A stretch of 64,000 bases of DNA from Rhodanobacter sp. FW104-R8 (GTDB taxonomy: Bacteria > Pseudomonadota > Gammaproteobacteria > Xanthomonadales > Rhodanobacteraceae). A program made the translations under genes and the position numbers. The stretch's first letter is position 1. The number at the start of each line of letters is the position of its first letter. Below the pieces are notes generated by a model that did no database searches, was not told the DNA's origin, and saw only the letters and a program-made list of their open reading frames with translations. The DNA lies in assembly GCF_001617365.1 (NCBI RefSeq), contig NZ_LVJR01000021.1, positions 1 to 64,000 on the forward strand, read 5' to 3'. This document shows positions 58,784 to 64,000 of this stretch, piece after piece.

Positions 58784-59151
58784 TGGACCTGTCGCTCGAA
58801 CGTCCCGAGGGCTACCTCTACATACGCCGCGTCGGTGCGCGCGGCATCACCGTGATCGATCGCGAACTGGTCGCGAGCTTCCTGCTGACGCCCGACCAGG
58901 CGATCGAGGACTGGCCGGTGACCGCCGCCGGTACCTTGGACGCCGGCCATGTCGAGGCCCTGCTGGCGTTGCGGCCGGAACTGGTGATCCTGGGCACCGG
59001 CGAACGCCAGGTCTTCCCGGCAGCGGCGTTCATGGCGGGTTTCCTGCGCAAGGGCGTCGGTATCGAGGTCATGGACAACGCCGCTGCCGCACGCACCTAC
59101 AACCTGCTCGCCGGCGAAGGGCGCCACGTGGTCGCCGCGTTCATTCTTTAG
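58783..59151 (+). CDS. DUF498 / Mth938-like domain protein
   Basis: 122 residues, related to the NDUFAF3/Mth938 fold. Typical segments are GYLYIRRVGARGITV, FLLTPDQAIEDWPV, PELVILGTGERQVFP and a C-terminal GIEVMDNAAAARTYNLLAGEGRHVVAAF. Mitochondrial relatives assist complex I assembly; the bacterial role is unknown. It overlaps yhbY by one base, so the two are co-translated. Its TAG stop is the first base of the 65-bp repeat element that fills the space to nlpD. Confidence 0.88.
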   Translation: MDLSLERPEGYLYIRRVGARGITVIDRELVASFLLTPDQAIEDWPVTAAGTLDAGHVEALLALRPELVILGTGERQVFPAAAFMAGFLRKGVGIEVMDNAAAARTYNLLAGEGRHVVAAFIL

Positions 59152-59215
59152 CGCTCGTCCCTGATCGCCAAAATCACACGGGCGGCCATCCATGGCCGCA
59201 CTATTCACAAAGAGC
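59151..59215 (-). repeat. 65-bp three-hairpin element, intergenic copy
   Basis: The reverse strand aligns over 65 bases with 38305-38369 in ppsA, including the perfect central hairpin GCGGCCATGGATGGCCGC and the GGCGATCAGGGACGAGCGC end. It begins at the last base of the DUF498 stop codon and ends at the base before the convergent nlpD stop codon (59216-59218). Confidence 0.85.
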
Positions 59216-60232
59216 TTATTTTCCTGGCAGGTAGCCCAGCGGATCGACCGGATTGCCGTCCTTGCGGATCTGGAATTCCAGCTCGTCGCGGGTGGTGCCG
59301 GTCGAGCCCATCTCGGCGATCTGCTGGCCCATGCTGACCCGCTGGCCTTCCTTGACCAGGCGCTTGCGGTTGTGGCCGTAGGCGGACAAGAAGCTGTCGT
59401 TGTGCTTGATGATCACCAGCTCGCCGTAGCCGACCAGGCCATTGCCGCTGTACACCACCACGCCATCGGCGGCGGCGCGCACCGGATCGCCCGACTTGCC
59501 GGCGATCCCGATCCCGGGAATCGCGTCGCCGCTGCGGAACCGGCCGATCACGGTGCCATCGGCCGGCCAGCGCCATTGCACGCCGCTGACCACGCGCGAG
59601 ACACCCGCAGCGACCGGTGCCGGGGGCGGCATGGTCGCCGGCGGGGCGGTCGGCACACCGGCGACCGGCACCGCGGCGGTAGCTGCCGCGACGGCGGTCG
59701 GTGCAATGGCGTGGCCCGGGATGGTCGCGGCAGTCGCCGGCGGTGCGGCCGACCCTCCGGCGACTGGCGTGGCGGGCGCCGCAACAGGCGCCGTCACCGG
59801 CTCGAACACCGGTGCGCCCGCAGCAGGGGAGGGACTGGCCGCCCGGCCGGACGCAGCTGCGACCGGTGGAGCACTGGCCACGTGGCCGGGCATGGCCGCC
59901 GTGTGCGGCACCGCCGCCCCGGCCGGCGGCGACAGAGTCAACTTCTGTCCCGGCCAGATCGTGTATGGCGCGGCAACCCCGTTCCACTGTGCCAAGTCGC
60001 GGAAATCCACGCCCTTGCGGAACGCGATCGAGTACAGCGTGTCGCCCTTCGCCACTACGTAACTGCCACCCGGTATCGGCGTACGCGAGGGCGTCGGCGC
60101 TACGTGGGCCGGAAGGTTGCCGTAGCTGCTGCCGGCCACCGGCTCCACCACGACCGAGCTGCGCAGGGTGCCGCAGGCGGCAAGCAGCGCGGTCGCAGCC
60201 AGGACGGCCAGCCTTGAGAGATATCGGTCCAT
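59216..60232 (-). CDS. nlpD: NlpD-like LysM/LytM lipoprotein (amidase activator type)
   Basis: 338 residues from the ATG giving MDRYLSRLAVL (alternatives at 60244 and 60268). The lipobox is LLAAC. A LysM domain follows (about 57-102, YVVAKGDTLYSIAFRKGV), then a long alanine/proline/threonine linker. The C-terminal LytM fold (about 215-338) has GYGELVIIKHNDSFLSAYGH, but the metal motifs are missing: no HxxxD, and LEFQIR replaces HxH. As in E. coli NlpD it should activate an amidase rather than cleave peptidoglycan. It is downstream of surE-pcm-yqaA. Confidence 0.93.
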   Translation of the reverse strand: MDRYLSRLAVLAATALLAACGTLRSSVVVEPVAGSSYGNLPAHVAPTPSRTPIPGGSYVVAKGDTLYSIAFRKGVDFRDLAQWNGVAAPYTIWPGQKLTLSPPAGAAVPHTAAMPGHVASAPPVAAASGRAASPSPAAGAPVFEPVTAPVAAPATPVAGGSAAPPATAATIPGHAIAPTAVAAATAAVPVAGVPTAPPATMPPPAPVAAGVSRVVSGVQWRWPADGTVIGRFRSGDAIPGIGIAGKSGDPVRAAADGVVVYSGNGLVGYGELVIIKHNDSFLSAYGHNRKRLVKEGQRVSMGQQIAEMGSTGTTRDELEFQIRKDGNPVDPLGYLPGK

Positions 60233-60296
60233 GCGTTCCAGCATACCGAGGCGGGCGGCATTTTTCATGCAACCCCGCCCGCCGGGGCAACCCCGC

Positions 60297-60905
60297 TCAA
60301 CGCAGCCAGAACCACCACACCAGCAGTAGGGCCAACGCCACCAGCGCGATCCAGCCGATCCACTCGATGTACTTGTGCAGGATATGCTCGGCGCGTTCGC
60401 CGAACAGGCGGATCAGCAGCGCCAGCAGCCATACGCGCTTGCCGCGGCCGAGCCCGATGCAGGCCAGGAACGGCAGGATCGGCACGCCGATGATGCCGCA
60501 GGCCCAGGTGACGAACTTCATCGGCACCACCGGCTGCAGCGCGGCCAGGATCAGCACGCCGAACATACCCCAGCGATGCTCGACCATCTGCTTGCTCAAG
60601 GTCGCCACGCCCTGCTCGATCGGCGCCAGCAGGTGCAGCGTGCCGAGCACCGGCCGCAGGGCATGGAACGCCCAATGGCCCAGCATGTAGCCCACCAACG
60701 CGCCCAGCAGCGAAAACAACAGGCTGATGTTCGCGAAGAAGAACGCCTTGTGCCGCTTGCCCAGCATCATCGGCGCCAGCATCACTTCCGGCGGAATCGG
60801 GAAGATGAACGACTCGACGAAACTCAGCCCGGACAGGTAATACAGCGCCCTCGGCTCGCGTGCCCAGGTCAGCGCACGCGCATAAAGTGCCCCGAACAGG
60901 CGCAT
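60297..60905 (-). CDS. yqaA: YqaA family membrane protein
   Basis: 202 residues with about four to five membrane segments and the VTT/SNARE-associated (DedA-related) pattern FVESFIFPIPPEVMLAPMM...GALVGYMLGHW and a later FVTWACGIIGVP. YqaA proteins are small inner-membrane relatives of DedA transport proteins; the function is not established. It overlaps the pcm stop by one base (TGATG), so it is coupled to pcm, and nlpD follows after 64 bp. Confidence 0.92.
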   Translation of the reverse strand: MRLFGALYARALTWAREPRALYYLSGLSFVESFIFPIPPEVMLAPMMLGKRHKAFFFANISLLFSLLGALVGYMLGHWAFHALRPVLGTLHLLAPIEQGVATLSKQMVEHRWGMFGVLILAALQPVVPMKFVTWACGIIGVPILPFLACIGLGRGKRVWLLALLIRLFGERAEHILHKYIEWIGWIALVALALLLVWWFWLR

Positions 60906-61585
60906 CAGCCGATCCCGCCCAGCAGCGGCACGAAACTGACCGCACCCAGTTCCTCCTGGATGAAATCGCCCTGCCCGTCGCCGCGCATGCGGATCAGGGT
61001 CTGCCGGCTGGGCGAGCCGACCGGCGCTACCAGCACGCCGGTGGGGCCGAGCTGGTCGAGGATGCGGGTGGGGATGGTGTCGCCGGCGGCGGTGAGGATG
61101 ATCGCGTCGAACGGCGCCTCGTCCGCCCAGCCCAGCTTGCCGTCGTCATAGCGCGAGCGCAGGTTGGTCAGGCCGAGCTGGCGAAAGCGCCGGCGCGCCT
61201 GGCGCAGCAGCGCCTCGATCCGTTCCACCGTGAACACCTGCGGCACCAGTGCCGCCAGCACCGCGGCCTGGTAGCCGGAACCGGTGCCGATCTCCAGCAC
61301 TTTCTGCGGGATGCCGAACTCGATCAGCGCCTCGGTCATGCGCGCCACCACCCACGGTTGCGAGATGGTCTGACCGTGGCCGATCGGCAGCGCGTCGTTT
61401 TCGTACGCGCGCGAATGCAGCGCCTGGTCGATGAAGTGATGCCGCGGCAGGTTGCGGATCACCTCGATCACCCGCGGATCGCGAATGCCGCCTTCCCGCA
61501 GGATCGCCACGAGCCGGTCACGCGCGCGTTGCGAGGTCATCCCCTCGCCCTTCAGGTCCGCGGCAGGCAATGGATAGACGGTCAT
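60905..61585 (-). CDS. pcm: Protein-L-isoaspartate O-methyltransferase
   Basis: 226 residues. The SAM-binding motif is VLEIGTGSGYQAAVLA. Conserved PIGHGQTISQPWVVARMTEAL and DAIILTAAGDTIP complete the PCMT signature. It methylates isoaspartyl residues to start repair of aged proteins. It lies three bases downstream of surE, a conserved stationary-phase survival pair. Confidence 0.97.
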   Translation of the reverse strand: MTVYPLPAADLKGEGMTSQRARDRLVAILREGGIRDPRVIEVIRNLPRHHFIDQALHSRAYENDALPIGHGQTISQPWVVARMTEALIEFGIPQKVLEIGTGSGYQAAVLAALVPQVFTVERIEALLRQARRRFRQLGLTNLRSRYDDGKLGWADEAPFDAIILTAAGDTIPTRILDQLGPTGVLVAPVGSPSRQTLIRMRGDGQGDFIQEELGAVSFVPLLGGIG

Positions 61586-61588
61586 GGC

Positions 61589-62386
61589 TCAGGCCGCCTC
61601 GTCACTGCTGGTCCGGCCGGATGCCAGCGCGTCGCTCAGCGGCCGCATCCAGCTGCTCACTTTCTCCAGCGCCTGGAACCGGGTCAGGTCGACATGGATC
61701 GGCGTGACGGAAACGAAGCCGCGCCGCACGGCATTGAAATCGGTGCCGGGGCCGGCATCGTCCACCTCGCCAGCCGGGCCGATCCACCAGATCGGCCGGC
61801 CGCGCGGATCGGTCTGCGCGATGCACGGCGCGGCACGATGGCGGCGACCCAGCCGGGTCACCTCGAAGCCCTCGATCTGTGCCCACGGCCGGTCCGGCAC
61901 GTTGACGTTGAGGATGGTGTCGGCCGGCAGCGGATCGACCAGCAGCCGCTGCATCAGCAGCAACACCGCCTTCGCCGCCGAGTCGTAATGCACGCCCTTG
62001 TGGTCGTGGCTGACCAGCGACACCGCGATCGCCGGCAGCCCCAGGAAGCGCCCTTCCATCGCCGCCGACACCGTGCCGGAATAGATCACGTCGTCGCCGA
62101 GGTTGGCCGAGTTGTTGATGCCGGACACGACCATGTCGGGCTCCTCGTCCAGCAGGCCGGACAGCGCCAGGTGCACGCAATCGGTCGGGGTGCCGGCCAC
62201 GCGGTAGTAGCCGTTGCCCATCGGCAGCACGCGCAACGGCGCGTCGAGCGTCAGCGAATTGCTGGCGCCGGAGCGGTCGCGATCCGGCGCCACCACCGTC
62301 ACTTCGGCCACTTCGCCGAGACGCTCGGCAAGCACGTGGATGCCCGGGGCATCCACGCCATCATCGTTGCTGACCAGAACTCGCAT
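61589..62386 (-). CDS. surE: 5'/3'-nucleotidase SurE
   Basis: 265 residues. The metal-binding N-terminus is [13 protein letters not shown], with a further metal-site asparagine in [20 protein letters not shown] and [11 protein letters not shown] are conserved. It dephosphorylates nucleoside monophosphates and short polyphosphates in stationary phase. The surE-pcm-yqaA-nlpD order is shared with many gammaproteobacteria. truD, normally just upstream, is separated here by two plus-strand genes. Confidence 0.97.
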   Translation of the reverse strand: MRVLVSNDDGVDAPGIHVLAERLGEVAEVTVVAPDRDRSGASNSLTLDAPLRVLPMGNGYYRVAGTPTDCVHLALSGLLDEEPDMVVSGINNSANLGDDVIYSGTVSAAMEGRFLGLPAIAVSLVSHDHKGVHYDSAAKAVLLLMQRLLVDPLPADTILNVNVPDRPWAQIEGFEVTRLGRRHRAAPCIAQTDPRGRPIWWIGPAGEVDDAGPGTDFNAVRRGFVSVTPIHVDLTRFQALEKVSSWMRPLSDALASGRTSSDEAA

Positions 62387-62511
62387 GACGCTCCGTCGAA
62401 AGCTGACTGCAGGCGCGCCGACGGTCCCGTCGAGGCGCGCATTTCATTGCCTGAAGTCTACCGGAGCGCGCCGCCGGTTTCACTCGCCGCGCCATTGGGT
62501 AGCATGGGCGC

Positions 62512-63060
62512 ATGAAGCGCCGCACGCCCGCCCCGATCGACGCCGAGGACAGCCGCCTGTTCCGCGAGGTGATCGGCGACGTGCGCCCGCTCGACCCGGT
62601 GGCGGCGCCGCCGGCCGCCACCCGGCCGGCGCCGCATCCACGCATGCTGGAGGCGGACGAAGCCGCGGTGCCGGGCGAATTGCTGGACATGGCGTTCGAC
62701 CCCGCCGCGATCGAGGTGGGCGAGGAACTGGGCTATCTGCGCGACGGTTATCCGCCGAAGCTGCTGCGCCAGCTCAAGCGCGGCCAGTTCAGCGTGCAGG
62801 ACGACCTCGACCTGCACCAGATGAACGCCGCCGCCGCGCAGGCCAGCATCACCGCCTTTCTGGCCGAGGCGAAGCAGCGCGGCCTGCGCTGCGTGCGCAT
62901 CGTGCACGGCAAGGGGCTGCGCTCGAAAGCCGCCGGACCGGTGCTGAAAGGTCTCACCGATCGCATGTTGCGCCGGCGCGACGATGTGATCGCCTTCGCC
63001 TCGGCGCGGCCGGCCCTGGGTGGCACCGGCGCGGTGATCGTCCTGCTACGCTCGAGCTGA
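62512..63060 (+). CDS. Smr-domain protein
   Basis: 182 residues. An N-terminal extension (about 1-95) is followed by a stand-alone Smr domain with the three signatures DLDLHQMN, VRIVHGKGLRS and a C-terminal GGTGAVIVLLR. Smr domains (as in MutS2 and SmrA/YfcN-type proteins) are nucleases or RNA/DNA-binding modules; SmrB-type proteins cleave mRNA at collided ribosomes. The LDLH motif supports nuclease competence. It is divergent from surE across 125 bp. Confidence 0.93.
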   Translation: MKRRTPAPIDAEDSRLFREVIGDVRPLDPVAAPPAATRPAPHPRMLEADEAAVPGELLDMAFDPAAIEVGEELGYLRDGYPPKLLRQLKRGQFSVQDDLDLHQMNAAAAQASITAFLAEAKQRGLRCVRIVHGKGLRSKAAGPVLKGLTDRMLRRRDDVIAFASARPALGGTGAVIVLLRSS

Positions 63061-63105
63061 CTTTCTCGGCGTGCTCAAACCATCCCGCCACAAAGAGGAT
63101 CTTCC

Positions 63106-63741
63106 ATGCGCCCGCTCGGCCAGCGTTTCCTGATGATCTACTCCGGTCTGCTTACCGCCGTATTCGCTGTCACGGTCCTGGGTGCCGCCGCCTCACGGAC
63201 GAAGTTCGACACACTGGACGTGCAACGCATCAACATTGTCGAGCCCGACGGCACGCTGCGCATGGTGATCTCCGACCATGCTCGTCTGCCAGGCATCATC
63301 GTGAAAGGTCACGAACAAGCCTTCGACCGCCCACAGGCGGGCATGCTGTTCTACAACGACGAGGGCTCGGAGACTGGCGGCCTGATCTTCGGCGGGCATC
63401 GCAATGCCAAGGGCGAGGTGGTGGATTCCGGCGGCAGCCTGTCGTTCGACCGCTATAACGCCAACCAGGTCGTCCAGTTGCTCGGCGTGTACGACCACGA
63501 GGATCGTATGGCCGGCTTGGCCGTATCCGACAGCCCGGAGAACCGGCAAGGGCATCGGCGCATCTGGGTCGGGCGCGATGACGACGGTGTTGCCAGGCTC
63601 GCTCTGATGGATGGCGCCGGGCACAAACGACTGCTGCTGGAGGTGCCCGACACGGGCACGCCGAGCCTGACTTTCCTGGATAGCGACGGCAAGGTCATAC
63701 AGCGCATCGCGCCGGTCGCCGGTTCAAGTGGCGGTCGATGA
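63106..63741 (+). CDS. Conserved hypothetical protein with one N-terminal membrane segment
   Basis: 211 residues. A signal-anchor (about 7-28, FLMIYSGLLTAVFAVTVLGAA) precedes a beta-rich domain of repeated (R/L)(I/L)xxxxxDG units: QRINIVEPDGTLRM, RIWVGRDDDGVARLAL, LTFLDSDGKVIQRI. These suggest a small repeat or propeller-like fold outside the cytoplasm. I recognise no named family. It lies 45 bp after the Smr gene, possibly co-transcribed, and overlaps the convergent truD end by 18 bases. Confidence 0.78.
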   Translation: MRPLGQRFLMIYSGLLTAVFAVTVLGAAASRTKFDTLDVQRINIVEPDGTLRMVISDHARLPGIIVKGHEQAFDRPQAGMLFYNDEGSETGGLIFGGHRNAKGEVVDSGGSLSFDRYNANQVVQLLGVYDHEDRMAGLAVSDSPENRQGHRRIWVGRDDDGVARLALMDGAGHKRLLLEVPDTGTPSLTFLDSDGKVIQRIAPVAGSSGGR

Positions 63742-64000
63742 GGCCAGCTCGCGCACGACCACCGTGGCGTACGCGCCGGCAGGCAGTTCGAACGACAATT
63801 CCAGCGCGTCGTCACCCAGCCAGTGCCAGCGCAGGTCCTTGGGCAGCAGTCGCAGCGGACGGCGTTCCTGCTCCATCCGCGCCGCCGCCAGGCCATCGGC
63901 CAGATCGCTGTTCGCCGCACCGATCTCACGTTCCAGCGCGCCGGCCTCACCCTGGCTCGGCGGCTCGCCCTGCCCCCACAACGGGCCGGACGGATGGATG
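63724..64000 (-). CDS. truD: tRNA pseudouridine synthase D, C-terminal part (runs off the window)
   Basis: About 92 codons of the 3' end, open to the window edge. The segments LWGQGEPPSQGEAGALE, ERRPLRLLPKDLRWHW and LELSFELPAGAYATVVVREL match the C-terminus of TruD, which makes pseudouridine-13 in tRNA-Glu. Catalytic motifs lie beyond the window. truD-surE adjacency is usual; here two plus-strand genes intervene. Confidence 0.93.
   Translation of the reverse strand, partial: IHPSGPLWGQGEPPSQGEAGALEREIGAANSDLADGLAAARMEQERRPLRLLPKDLRWHWLGDDALELSFELPAGAYATVVVRELASSTAT

Overview
The window is GC-rich gammaproteobacterial chromosome, almost entirely core genome. Gene order and protein type point to the Xanthomonadales (Lysobacterales), most likely Rhodanobacteraceae (Rhodanobacter/Dyella type). 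Supporting blocks are era-rnc-DUF4845-lepB-lepA-mucD-rseA-rpoE, tig-clpP-clpX-lon-hupB with tRNA-Val/Asp before ppiD, truD...surE-pcm-yqaA-nlpD, and FabV as enoyl reductase. The family assignment is inference from sequence alone.

Layout. 1-130: tail of a probable IS110-type transposase against a repeat. 149-7.6 kb: aldo/keto reductase with a divergent LysR gene, serine hydrolase, PepSY protein, a low-GC islet, fabV, cutC and a Tat-exported glycosylasparaginase. 7.7-12.7 kb: cold-shock gene, then a minus-strand salvage/recycling cluster (CYTH, nagZ, hpt, MTI phosphorylase) and rlmD. 12.8-25.3 kb: YdbH/YdbL-type envelope pair, a receiver-HPt regulator, then recO-era-rnc-DUF4845-lepB-lepA-mucD-rseA-rpoE with a sigma-E-type promoter before rpoE. 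25.4-36 kb: c-di-GMP enzyme with an orphan domain protein, fadB-like gene, yaiL, slyX-ugd, FKBP, CPA2 antiporter. 36.1-40.6 kb: tRNA-Ala-Glu-Asp, DUF1249, ppsR/ppsA, tRNA-Ser. 40.8-47.5 kb: PP2C phosphatase, dnaQ-rnhA, methyltransferase/gloB-mltD, ppiD. 47.7-55.6 kb: tRNAs and the lon/clpX/clpP/tig proteostasis block. 55.8-64 kb: ftsH-rlmE, yhbY and a DUF498 gene, nlpD-yqaA-pcm-surE, Smr protein, a conserved hypothetical, and the 3' end of truD.

Many neighbours are translationally coupled by ATGA overlaps (nagZ-hpt, rpoE-rseA, ugd-slyX, rnhA-dnaQ, gloB-mltD, rlmE-ftsH). The themes are protein quality control, tRNA and ribosome metabolism, cell-wall turnover and purine/methylthio salvage.

The most unusual feature is not a gene. 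Several unrelated families of short hairpin repeats sit directly at, or inside, the stop codons of genes. One of them, a 65-bp three-hairpin element, also lies in frame inside the ppsA coding sequence, adding about 22 residues to PEP synthase. I found no CRISPR array, prophage, secretion island or defence system.
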